Origin: Streptomyces cinnabarinus
Lineage (GTDB): Bacteria > Actinomycetota > Actinomycetes > Streptomycetales > Streptomycetaceae
Length of the DNA stretch: 64,000 bases
Reading direction: 5' to 3'
Assembly (NCBI RefSeq): GCF_027270315.1
Contig: NZ_CP114413.1
Span: 1,674,001 to 1,738,000, forward strand
A program made the translations under genes and the position numbers. Shown here piece by piece: positions 7,059 to 15,238 of this stretch (positions are counted from its first letter, which is position 1; every line of letters starts with the position of its first letter). Under the pieces are notes generated by a model that was given only the letters and a program-made list of their open reading frames with translations, did not search any database and was not told the DNA's origin.

Positions 7059-8756
7059 TCAGTCCTCGGGCAGCTCCACCGGCGCGATCTCGTCGTACAG
7101 GTCGCCCGGACCGGGGTTGGTGGTGTCGGTCGAGCCGCCGAGGTGGTGCATGACGCCCCACACCGCGTTCAGCGCCGTCTGCACCGCGCCCTCGGCCCAG
7201 CCGGCCGTCCAGGAGATGTCGTCGCCGGCGAGGAAGATGCCCCGCTTGTCCTCGGGCAGCCGCTCCTGCATGAAGTGCGTGAACAGGCGGCGCTGGTAGC
7301 GGTAGTGGCCGGGCAGGTTGGCCTTGAACGCGCCCATGAAGTAGGGCTCGTTCTCCCAGGACACGGTCACCGGGTTGCCGATGATGTGCTTGCGGATGTC
7401 GACCTTGGGATAGATCTCGCCGAGCGACTTCAGCATGACCTCCATCCGCTCCTGCGCGGACAGCGGCAGCCACTTCAGGCTGTCGTCGCACCAGGTGTAG
7501 GAGAGGCAGATGACGGCGGGCTTGTCCGGGCCGTCATCCAGGAGGTAGGTGCCGCGGGTCATCCGGTCGGTCAGCGTCATCGACATGACGTCCCGGCCGG
7601 TCTCCTCGTCCTTGTCCAGCCAGAACGGCCGGTCCACGGGGACGAAGAGCTTGGAGGACTCCATGTAGTGGGTCCGCTCCATCGCCGTCCAGTGGTCGAT
7701 CGGGAAGAGCGAGTCGTCGCACGCGATCTTGGACAGCAGCATCCAGGACTGGGCGGTGAAGATCGCCGCCTGGTACGTCCGGATGTCGCCGGACGCGTCG
7801 GTGACGGTGATCCGGTTGCCGGCGGCACGGGTCAGCCGGGTCACGGCCGGGCGCGGGTCGCCCTCGTGCAGGGACTGCAGCGAGGTGCCCTGCGCCCAGT
7901 GGACGATCTTCTGCGGCTCGCGCTCCCACAGGCGCAGCGGCAGTTGCTGCGAGCCGCCGACGATGCCGCGGTGGTGGTCGTCCGCCTCGGTGTAGACGAC
8001 CCGGAGGATCTCCAGGATGGAATTCGGGAAGTCGGTGTCCCAGCCGCCGGTGCCGAACCCGACCTGGCCGAAGATCTCGCGCTTGCGAAAGGACTTGAAG
8101 GCCTCGGACTTGCAGAGGAAGCCGTAGAAGGTCTCGTCGTCGAGCTTCTCGACGAGCTTGGCCCAGATCTCACGGATCCGCGGGACGTCGCGCTCGCGCA
8201 TCGCCCGGTTCATGTCGGAGAAGTCGGCGCCCTCGTCGAGGCAGGCGCTCCACGCGTCGGCGACGTCGCGGTAGATCTGCGGCAGGTCGTCGATGGTCTC
8301 GGCGTAGTGGGACTCGCCCTTGAGGTCGACGACGGTGGACGGGGTGGCCTCGGCCAGCGGGTTCGGGAACGGCGAGGTCTTCAGGCCGACCAGGTCGATG
8401 TAGTGCTGCAGGGCGGTGGAGGACGGCGGGAATCGCATCGCGCCCATCTCCGCGGTCAGCCCCTCGGTCTCCGGGCCCTCGAAGCCGACGGTGCGCAGCC
8501 GGCCGCCGATCTGGTCCGCCTCGTACACGACGGGCTTGAGGCCCATCTTCATCAGCTCGTACGCGGCGATGATGCCGGACAGGCCGCCACCGATGACGGC
8601 GACCTCGGTGCCGTGCTCCGTCGCGGGTATCTGGCCGAGCCCGGCCGGGTGGGCCAGGAAGTCGTCGTACGCGTACGGGAAGTCCGGACCGAACATGGTG
8701 ATCGGCGGCTGCTGCTCGTCGGCGTGCTGGACGGCGTTGGGCACCGTGGACGTCAT
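7059..8756 (-). CDS. davB: Lysine 2-monooxygenase-like flavoprotein (DavB)
   Basis: A 565-residue FAD-dependent amino-acid monooxygenase. The FAD dinucleotide fold is marked by GGGLSG (residues 56-61) and YEADQIGGRLRT. Segments such as MFGPDFPYAYDD, FGQVGFGTGGWDTDFPNS and LAGDDISWTAGWAEGAVQT match what I remember of Pseudomonas DavB closely over the whole length, more than tryptophan 2-monooxygenase. DavB converts L-lysine and O2 to 5-aminovaleramide and CO2. The gene follows the matching amidase gene davA by 50 bp on the same strand, completing a two-step route to 5-aminovalerate. The later DavT/DavD steps are not in this window. Confidence 0.8.
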   Translation of the reverse strand: MTSTVPNAVQHADEQQPPITMFGPDFPYAYDDFLAHPAGLGQIPATEHGTEVAVIGGGLSGIIAAYELMKMGLKPVVYEADQIGGRLRTVGFEGPETEGLTAEMGAMRFPPSSTALQHYIDLVGLKTSPFPNPLAEATPSTVVDLKGESHYAETIDDLPQIYRDVADAWSACLDEGADFSDMNRAMRERDVPRIREIWAKLVEKLDDETFYGFLCKSEAFKSFRKREIFGQVGFGTGGWDTDFPNSILEILRVVYTEADDHHRGIVGGSQQLPLRLWEREPQKIVHWAQGTSLQSLHEGDPRPAVTRLTRAAGNRITVTDASGDIRTYQAAIFTAQSWMLLSKIACDDSLFPIDHWTAMERTHYMESSKLFVPVDRPFWLDKDEETGRDVMSMTLTDRMTRGTYLLDDGPDKPAVICLSYTWCDDSLKWLPLSAQERMEVMLKSLGEIYPKVDIRKHIIGNPVTVSWENEPYFMGAFKANLPGHYRYQRRLFTHFMQERLPEDKRGIFLAGDDISWTAGWAEGAVQTALNAVWGVMHHLGGSTDTTNPGPGDLYDEIAPVELPED

Positions 8757-8806
8757 GGGGTACGGACTCCTTGCGAAAACTGAGAAGCGAGGGGGCGGAG
8801 CGAGGT

Positions 8807-9595
8807 TCAGACGAGGGACCCGTAGAGGCCGGGGCGGCGGTCCTTGAGGTACGGGTTGTTCTCCCGGGAGGCGGCGAGGAACGCGGGGTCGGTGTCGGCG
8901 AACACCAGCTCCTCACCGCGTCCGGCGCGGGCGCGGGCGACGCCGTCGGGGCCGGCGAGGGTGGAGAGGCCGATGAACTCGAACTCCTCCTCCAGGCCGA
9001 TGCGGTTGACGTACGCGACGTACATCTGGTTCTCGAAGGCGCGTACCGGGATCATCGACTCGGCGACGAACTGGAAGGGGTGCATCTGCGCGGTCGGTAC
9101 GACGAGCAGGTCGGTGCCGGCCAGGGCGTGGGCCCGCACGTTCTCCGGGAACTCGACGTCGTAGCAGATCAGGATGCCGACGCGGAGGCCGTTCAGCTCC
9201 GCCTGGACCACCTGCTGCTCGCCCGGTGTGAAGTGGTCGCGCTCGAAGCAGCCGAAGAGGTGGGTCTTGCGGTAGTTCGCGAGGCGGCTGCCGTCGGCGG
9301 AGATCAGCTGGGCGGAGTTGTACACGGCCTCGCCGTCCCGCTCCGGGTAGGCGTATACGACGGCGACACCGTGCCGGGAGGCGATCTCCGCGACCGCGTC
9401 CGCGCTGTCGCCGTCGGCGGGCTCGGCGAGCCGGGCGATGCCGTCGCCGATCGCGTACCCGGTCAGGAACATCTCCGGCGTGATCAGCAGCCCGACTCCC
9501 GCGGCGGCGGCCCGGCCGGCGGCCTCGTCGAGCACCTTGAGGTTCTCGGCGACCGAGCCGGGACGACCGGAGCTCTGGAGCAGGGCGGTGCGCAT
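8807..9595 (-). CDS. davA: 5-Aminovaleramide amidohydrolase-like nitrilase (DavA)
   Basis: A 262-residue carbon-nitrogen hydrolase with the complete Glu-Lys-Cys triad: Glu41 in TPEMF, Lys110 in YRKTHLF and Cys144 in LICYDVEFPE. The length and the segment order match DavA of the Pseudomonas delta-aminovalerate pathway. There it hydrolyses 5-aminovaleramide, the DavB product, to 5-aminovalerate and ammonia. It is the first gene of a davA-davB operon. The 155 bp upstream carry TTGCG-containing repeats discussed in the findings. A related amidase for another amide cannot be excluded without the DavB pairing. Confidence 0.8.
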   Translation of the reverse strand: MRTALLQSSGRPGSVAENLKVLDEAAGRAAAAGVGLLITPEMFLTGYAIGDGIARLAEPADGDSADAVAEIASRHGVAVVYAYPERDGEAVYNSAQLISADGSRLANYRKTHLFGCFERDHFTPGEQQVVQAELNGLRVGILICYDVEFPENVRAHALAGTDLLVVPTAQMHPFQFVAESMIPVRAFENQMYVAYVNRIGLEEEFEFIGLSTLAGPDGVARARAGRGEELVFADTDPAFLAASRENNPYLKDRRPGLYGSLV

Positions 9596-9707
9596 GCGTG
9601 TTCCTCACCGGGCAAGGGGGTTTTGGGGGCCTAGTAGACGGTACGGTCGGCGCGCTCGGCCGGACAAGAAGAAGCCGTTGCGTGCTCGTGCGCGGATTGT
9701 TGCGTGG

Positions 9708-9746
9708 ACCGGGGGCCGCGCGGCGATTCGTTGCGCGGCCCCCGGT
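9708..9746 (-). terminator. Strong hairpin after the MFS gene (14-bp perfect stem)
   Basis: ACCGGGGGCCGCGC (9708-9721) pairs exactly with 9733-9746 around an 11-nt loop. It begins 5 bp past the stop codon of the MFS gene in the direction of transcription. There is no U-tract, as is common in Streptomyces. It separates that gene from davA. Confidence 0.75.
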
Positions 9747-9751
9747 CGTCG

Positions 9752-10942
9752 TCAGGTCCGGGGCTTTCCGGCCAGGGCTCGGATCACCGCTCCGACCAGG
9801 TAGGGCAGCGCGAACACCGCGAAGACGGTGCCGTGGGAGGCGTGGTCGCCCGCCGCCGCGTAGGCGGCGAAGACCAGGACCGTCACCAGTTCCGTGCCGA
9901 GGCCCGCGACCGAGGTCAGGGTGGCCCGGCCGCCCTCCTCGATGCGGTGCTGGAGGCGGACGTCGGCGAGGACGGTCGCCAGCTGGAAACCGGCGAAGGC
10001 CACGGCGACCAGGGCGAGCCCGGCCGGGGTGCGCAGGGCCGCGCCCGCCGCCAGGGCGAGGGCGGATGCCGCGATGAGCCAGGTGAAGCCGGTCGTGCCG
10101 AGGCGTTCGGCCGGCCCGGCCAACAGGCTGACGGCGGTGACCGTGGACCAGATTCCCAGCAGCGCGTACGGCACCAGACCGTCGGGCACCCCGGTCTCCC
10201 GGACCAGCAGCGGCGAGTACTCGTCGAGCGCGCTCCACACGCAGGCCACCGCCGGCACGAGCAGCAGCGCCCCGCGCAGCGACCGGTCCCGGCGCACGGT
10301 GGCGAGCCCGGCGCGCAGGGTCTCCGCCCAGCCCTCGCCGTCGCCCGGTCGCCCCCGGTCGTCCGGGAACCGGCTCGCCGTCACCGAGGCCAGCAGCCCC
10401 GCCGCGACGCTCGCCGCTCCCACGGCCGGATAGCCGCCGAGCGCGAACACCGGACCGGCCGCAGCCATCGCCGCCATCACGCCCAGCAGCCCCGCGGCCC
10501 GGGTCCGGCCCATGATCCGGGCGTAGCGGTCGGCGGCGCCGAGCCGGTCCAGTTCGTCGTAGACCAGGGCCTCCAGCGCGCCGGAGCACAGGGCGCCGCT
10601 GATCCCCCACAGGACGAATCCGGCCGCGAAGGCCCAGTACGTGGGCGCGATCACCCACAGGGCGAAGCCGGCCGCGCCGAGCAGCGGGCCGAGCCACAGC
10701 AGGAGACGGCGGGAGACGGCGTCGGCCCAGGCGCCGGAGGGCACCTCCAGCAGGACGCCGGTGATCGACCACAGCGCGAACAGCGAGGAGATCTGCCACA
10801 GCGAAAGGCCGCTGTCGGCGAAGAGCAGCGCGTACAGCGGGTAGAGCAGGACGAGGTCCTGGAGGAACGCGTAACCGTACAGCGTGGCCGTCAGCCGGCG
10901 GATTCCGGCGGTGGCGGGCACGCGCGCAGGTGAGAGTGTCAT
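9752..10942 (-). CDS. MFS transporter
   Basis: A 396-residue membrane protein with about twelve hydrophobic segments. An N-terminal LLYPLYALLFADSGLSLWQIS stretch is broken only by short loops, and GAWADAVSRRLLL forms the MFS loop-2 motif. I chose the ATG at 10942 because GGAAGG lies 4-5 nt upstream; the frame stays open to 11026 but lacks a ribosome-binding site there. No substrate can be assigned. It follows the HAD-EEP gene on the same strand by 108 bp, a gap that contains an imperfect inverted repeat (11022-11049). It is therefore probably a separate transcription unit. Confidence 0.75.
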   Translation of the reverse strand: MTLSPARVPATAGIRRLTATLYGYAFLQDLVLLYPLYALLFADSGLSLWQISSLFALWSITGVLLEVPSGAWADAVSRRLLLWLGPLLGAAGFALWVIAPTYWAFAAGFVLWGISGALCSGALEALVYDELDRLGAADRYARIMGRTRAAGLLGVMAAMAAAGPVFALGGYPAVGAASVAAGLLASVTASRFPDDRGRPGDGEGWAETLRAGLATVRRDRSLRGALLLVPAVACVWSALDEYSPLLVRETGVPDGLVPYALLGIWSTVTAVSLLAGPAERLGTTGFTWLIAASALALAAGAALRTPAGLALVAVAFAGFQLATVLADVRLQHRIEEGGRATLTSVAGLGTELVTVLVFAAYAAAGDHASHGTVFAVFALPYLVGAVIRALAGKPRT

Positions 10943-11050
10943 GAGGCCTTCCCGGAGGGGCGATGCGGACGCGAGAGGTACGGCGTCCGCGGCGGCCCTC
11001 GGGAGGCACGACGCGTTATGGATCAATGTCGCCAGGTCATGACATCGATG

Positions 11051-12463
11051 TTAGGCCGGTTCGGCGCTCCCGTGCAGCGAAAATACGGTGATCACGGCGG
11101 CGTGGTCGGAGGGCCACTCGTTGTCGCCGACCTCCGGCAGGGGCCGCGGGCTGCCGCTGACGTGGGTGCGGGAGCCGAGCACGGTGAGGCCCCGGTGCAG
11201 GACGAAGTCGATCCGGTCCTGGGGCTCGGGGTGGACCTCGACCGGCGACCAGGTGTGCCCGGGATCCCGCTCCGGGTCGGGATGCGCCTCGCGATAGGAG
11301 TCCCGGAAGCCCGCCTCCTCGGCCGCCTTGGTGACCGGCCAGTCGACGCCGGGCCGGTCCAGATGGGACGGGCAGTTGAAGTCGCCCACTAGCACGGCCG
11401 GCTCGGCGTCCCCGATCCAGTCGAGGGCCTCCCGCATCTGCCCGAGCCGCACGCCCTCGTGCGCGGTCGGGTCGCCGTCGGTCACATACGGCCCGTAGCT
11501 CTCGTAGTCGAGGTGCGCCGTCCAGATCTCGATCTGCCGGTCCCCCACCGCGATGCGGGCCCCGGCCGCCCCGTAGAACCCGACGTCCGGGTCGCCGAGC
11601 CCGGCCGTGATCGGGTAGCGGCTGATGATCCCGAGGTTCTCCCCCGCCCGGTGGTGATACCAGCCGAGCGCCGCCGCGAGTTCCTCCGCCGCGCTGCCGA
11701 AAGTCTCCTGAAGGCCGACCACGTCGACCCCGGTCTCCGCGATGATCTTGAGCTGCTTGGCCAGGTGGTCGCGCACCTTGGTGCCGCCGCACCAGAGGTT
11801 CCAGCTCATGACCCGCAGCTCGTACGGCAGCAGGGCACGCAGCCGGTCCGGGGTGACCTCGGTCAGGCCCTGCAGGACCGTGCGGCCGGGTGCCGGGTCG
11901 ATCGGGGCGAGCGAGGGCACGGCGAGCACCGTGCAGCCCGCGGCCTCGGCGGAGCTGACGCCGGTCTGGGTGTCCTCGACGGCCACGCAGGCGGCGGGGT
12001 CGACGCCGAGGGCGCGGCAGGCGGCGAGGTAGGGGTCGGGGGCGGGCTTGGTGTGCTCGGTGTCGTCCGCGGTGACGGAGACCGCGAACCGTTCGGTGCC
12101 CAGTGCCTCGATGACCGTGTCGGCGACGGCCCTCGGGGAGGCGGTGACCAGGGCGGTGGGTACGCCCTCGCGGGCCAGCGCGTCGAGCAGGCCGAGGGCG
12201 CCGGGGCGGGGCACGATCCCGGCGCGGACGCGGTCGGCGAACTCGCGGTGGAGCGCGGCGGCGAGTGCGGCGGCGGGGCGTCCGGTCGTGGCCGCGAGCC
12301 AGTCGGCGGTGTGCTCGACGGGCCGGCCGAGCACGTCGGGTTCGTCGGCTCCGGTGAGGTCCCGCCCGGCGACCTGCTCCACCGCCTCCCACCACAGGCG
12401 CTCGGTGTCCACCAGGGTGCCGTCCATGTCGAACAGCACGGCCTGGAGCGGGAGTCGGGTCAT
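11051..12463 (-). CDS. Fused HAD phosphatase and EEP-family phosphodiesterase
   Basis: A 470-residue two-domain protein in one uninterrupted frame. Residues 1-~215 are a subfamily-I HAD hydrolase (beta-phosphoglucomutase-like) with FDMDGTLVDTE (nucleophile Asp12, acid Asp14), TASPRAV, KPAPDPY and VEDTQTG. Residues ~225-470 are an endonuclease/exonuclease/phosphatase domain with SWNLW, GLQET, TAHLD, GDFN, RIDFV and SDHAA, all the usual metal and catalytic residues. It is the last gene of an ABC importer operon, 41 bp after the ATPase gene. The likely role, by inference, is stepwise hydrolysis of an imported phosphodiester: EEP gives a monoester and HAD releases phosphate. The start is the ATG at 12463; an ATG at 12478 is possible. 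Confidence 0.8.
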   Translation of the reverse strand: MTRLPLQAVLFDMDGTLVDTERLWWEAVEQVAGRDLTGADEPDVLGRPVEHTADWLAATTGRPAAALAAALHREFADRVRAGIVPRPGALGLLDALAREGVPTALVTASPRAVADTVIEALGTERFAVSVTADDTEHTKPAPDPYLAACRALGVDPAACVAVEDTQTGVSSAEAAGCTVLAVPSLAPIDPAPGRTVLQGLTEVTPDRLRALLPYELRVMSWNLWCGGTKVRDHLAKQLKIIAETGVDVVGLQETFGSAAEELAAALGWYHHRAGENLGIISRYPITAGLGDPDVGFYGAAGARIAVGDRQIEIWTAHLDYESYGPYVTDGDPTAHEGVRLGQMREALDWIGDAEPAVLVGDFNCPSHLDRPGVDWPVTKAAEEAGFRDSYREAHPDPERDPGHTWSPVEVHPEPQDRIDFVLHRGLTVLGSRTHVSGSPRPLPEVGDNEWPSDHAAVITVFSLHGSAEPA

Positions 12464-12504
12464 GTCGGTCTCTTTCATACGTCGGTCTTGCGATCCTCCA
12501 CTGG

Positions 12505-13554
12505 TCATGCGGCGGTGCTGCGCTCCGCCACGAGCACGGGCCGCTCGGGGAGGGACACCTGCACGGCGGCTCCCAGGGACGGCGCCTCGGCCAGGTCGGC
12601 CTTCACCTCCGTGCCGTCGGCCAGCCGTACGGTGATCCGGGTGACGGCGCCGAGGAAGGCGGCGGCGATCACGCGGGCGTCCCCGTCCTCGTCCACCCGC
12701 ACCCGCACGGCCTCCGGGCGCACCAGCACATCCACGTCGGCCGAGGCCGGCACCGGCCCGTCCACGGGCAGCCGCTGCCCCAGCACCTCGACGGCGTCCT
12801 TGGACACCTTCCCCGGGATCCGGCTCATCGTGCCGACGAACTCGGCCACGAACGCGGTGGCCGGGCGGCCGTACAACTCGGCGGGTTCCGCGCACTGTTC
12901 GAGGCGTCCGGCGCGCATCACGGCGACCCGGTCGGCCATGGACAGCGCCTCCTCCTGGTCGTGGGTGACGAAGAGGGTGGTGATGCCGAGTTCCTGCTGG
13001 AGCCGCCGGATCTCCTCGCGGAGGGTGAGGCGGACCTTGGCGTCGAGCGCGGAGAGCGGCTCGTCGAGGAGCAGGACGCGCGGGCGCAGGGCGAGCGCGC
13101 GGGCGAGCGCCACGCGCTGCTGCTGTCCGCCGGAGAGCTGATGCGGATAGCGGCCGCCCTTGTCGGCGAGGCCGACCAGCTCCAGCAACTCGGCGGCCCG
13201 CGCCCGCCGTTGCATCGTGCCGACCCTCCGCATCCGTAGCCCGAAGGCGACGTTGTCCACGGCATCGAGATGCGGGAAGAGGCTGTACGACTGGAACACC
13301 ATCCCGGCGTCCCGGCGGTGCGCGGGGACCCGGGTGACGTCCTCGCCGTCGACCAGCACCTCGCCGGAATCGGGGTGTTCGAACCCGGCGAGCATGCGCA
13401 GCGCGGTGGTCTTGCCGCAGCCGGAGGGGCCGAGCAGGGCGAGGAGTTCACCGGGGCGGACGGTCAGGTCGAGTCCGTCGAGCGCGACAGTGGCGCCGAA
13501 CTCCCGGCGCAGGCCACGGAATTCGACAGTGGCCGCCTTTTCGAGCGTCTTCAT
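12505..13554 (-). CDS. ABC importer ATPase (Fe3+/phosphonate/polyamine type)
   Basis: A 349-residue ATP-binding subunit with Walker A GPSGCGKT (42-49), Q-loop FQSYSLFPH, signature LSGGQQQR, Walker B VLLLDEP and switch His in VTHDQEE. A C-terminal TOBE-like domain (from about 240) ends the protein. This architecture belongs to the PotA/FbpC/PhnT group of importers. Its ATG overlaps the stop of the second permease (ATGA, 13551-13554), showing translational coupling. It energises the importer made of the next three upstream genes. Confidence 0.9.
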   Translation of the reverse strand: MKTLEKAATVEFRGLRREFGATVALDGLDLTVRPGELLALLGPSGCGKTTALRMLAGFEHPDSGEVLVDGEDVTRVPAHRRDAGMVFQSYSLFPHLDAVDNVAFGLRMRRVGTMQRRARAAELLELVGLADKGGRYPHQLSGGQQQRVALARALALRPRVLLLDEPLSALDAKVRLTLREEIRRLQQELGITTLFVTHDQEEALSMADRVAVMRAGRLEQCAEPAELYGRPATAFVAEFVGTMSRIPGKVSKDAVEVLGQRLPVDGPVPASADVDVLVRPEAVRVRVDEDGDARVIAAAFLGAVTRITVRLADGTEVKADLAEAPSLGAAVQVSLPERPVLVAERSTAA

Positions 13555-14363
13555 GATCGGGAGTCCTTAGGGATACGTCCGCCGAAACCGGCGAGTGCGA
13601 GGAGCATCAGCCAGGTCACCAGCAGGCTGAGCACGGACACGGCGACGGACAACTGGGCCTGCGAGCCACTGACGTTGACGATCCACACGGCGAAGGGCTG
13701 GAAGCCGAGCAGCTGCGCCACCGTGAACTCGCCGAGCACCAGGGCGAGGGTGAGGAAGGAGGCGTTGAGCAGCGCGCCGCGCAGATTGGGCAGTACGGCC
13801 CGGACCAGAGCCTGCGGCCAGTTGGCTCCGCAGCTCCGGGCGGCCTCGACGAGGGTGCGGACGTCGACGACGCGGAGCCCGGAGTCCAGGGCGCGGAAGA
13901 CGAAGGGCAGCGCCATCACGACGTAGGCGAGGACCAGGATGAACGGGAAGTCCGGGTTCTGGATCGCCACGAAGGTCTGGAAGAGGGGCGTGCGGGACAG
14001 GTGCTCGGGGCCCCACTTCAGGACGGTGCCGATGCCGGCGACGAAGGCGATCGGCGGGACCACCAGCGGCAGCGAGCACACCACTTCCACCACCGGCCGC
14101 CACCGTGCCGCGCCGAGCCGGAGCGCCACGGCGGCGGGCACCGTCAGCAGCAGGACCAGGGCGATGGTGGCGGCGGCGAGACCGAGCGAGAGCAGCAGGC
14201 TGCTCACGAAGCCCTCGGTGCCGAAGATCCGCGTATAGGCGTCGAAGGTGACGCCCTGCCCCGGCACGTCGACGGTGAAGACCACCGACGCGGCCAGCGG
14301 CACCAGGAAGTAGACGGCGGCGAGGCCGAGCACGCCCCACCGCCACAGGGTCAGGCGAGCCAT
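13551..14363 (-). CDS. ABC importer permease 2 (PhnV/PotC-like)
   Basis: A 270-residue inner-membrane permease with about six segments. The EAARSCGANWPQALVRAVLP motif near residue 185 is the EAA loop that contacts the ATPase. The start ATG at 14363 lies inside the end of permease 1 (13-bp overlap). It is the second half of a heterodimeric channel of the spermidine/2-aminoethylphosphonate/iron type. The substrate is not evident from the permease. Confidence 0.85.
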   Translation of the reverse strand: MARLTLWRWGVLGLAAVYFLVPLAASVVFTVDVPGQGVTFDAYTRIFGTEGFVSSLLLSLGLAAATIALVLLLTVPAAVALRLGAARWRPVVEVVCSLPLVVPPIAFVAGIGTVLKWGPEHLSRTPLFQTFVAIQNPDFPFILVLAYVVMALPFVFRALDSGLRVVDVRTLVEAARSCGANWPQALVRAVLPNLRGALLNASFLTLALVLGEFTVAQLLGFQPFAVWIVNVSGSQAQLSVAVSVLSLLVTWLMLLALAGFGGRIPKDSRS

Positions 14364-15238
14364 CGCGTGCTCCGTCGTTGCAGGGGCAGGTAGACCGCCA
14401 TGACCAGGCCCGCGACGAGGACCATGTCGAGGCTGAGGGCGAGCGCCACGTTCTCCTGGCCGACCAGGACGTTGCCGGAGAGCGCGTCGGCGATCTGGAG
14501 GGTGACCAGCGGCACCGAACTGCCCACCATGGCGGCGGCGGTGGCGTACGCGGCGAAGGCGCTGCCGAAGAGCAGCACGAGCCCGCCCAGCAGGCTCGGC
14601 GTGAGGACGGGCAGGGCCACGTGGCGCCAGTACTGCACGGCCGTGGCGCCGTTGTTGCGGGCGGCCTCGCGCCACTGGGCGCGCAGGCCCTCCAGGGCCG
14701 GGGCGATGGTGAGGACCATCAGCGGGATGAGGAAGTACAGGTAGACGAGGACCAGGCCCCAGAAGCTGTAGAGGTCCCAGCCCTTGTCCGTCAGACCCAA
14801 ATGCCGGGTGAGGACACCGGCGTTGCCGAGGGTGGCGACGAAGGCGAAGGCCAGCGGGACCCCGCCGAAGTTGGCGAGCACCCCGGACGCGGTGAGCACC
14901 GCCTCGCGCAGGGCGCGCGAGCGTGAGGTCACCACGGCCTGGGCGAGCGGCAGTCCGAGCAGGGCGGCGAGCCCGGCGGAGACCGCGGACAGCTTCACGC
15001 TGCCGAGCAAGGCGGTGAGGTAGGCGCCCTGCAAGGAGGCGGTCAGATTGGCGGTGCTGTACGCGCCGGTGTCCTTGGCCGTGAACGCGCCGTCGAGGAT
15101 GGCCCAGGCGGGCAGCCCGAAGACGATCGCGGTGAACGCCAGCAGCGGCACCACGGCGAGCGAACCCGGGACGCGGCGCCGCCGCTTCTGAGGCGAAGCG
15201 ACGGGCGCCACGTCCGGACGCGTGAGCGTGGTCGTCAT
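14351..15238 (-). CDS. ABC importer permease 1 (PhnU/PotB-like)
   Basis: A 295-residue permease with a basic cytoplasmic N-terminus (KRRRR near 18-22) and about six membrane segments. An EAA-type loop (REAARNNGATAVQYWRHV) lies near residue 200. Its ATG shares ATGA with the stop of the binding-protein gene (15235-15238), so the four importer genes are translationally chained. With permease 2 it would form the transmembrane channel. Confidence 0.85.
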   Translation of the reverse strand: MTTTLTRPDVAPVASPQKRRRRVPGSLAVVPLLAFTAIVFGLPAWAILDGAFTAKDTGAYSTANLTASLQGAYLTALLGSVKLSAVSAGLAALLGLPLAQAVVTSRSRALREAVLTASGVLANFGGVPLAFAFVATLGNAGVLTRHLGLTDKGWDLYSFWGLVLVYLYFLIPLMVLTIAPALEGLRAQWREAARNNGATAVQYWRHVALPVLTPSLLGGLVLLFGSAFAAYATAAAMVGSSVPLVTLQIADALSGNVLVGQENVALALSLDMVLVAGLVMAVYLPLQRRSTRWLA

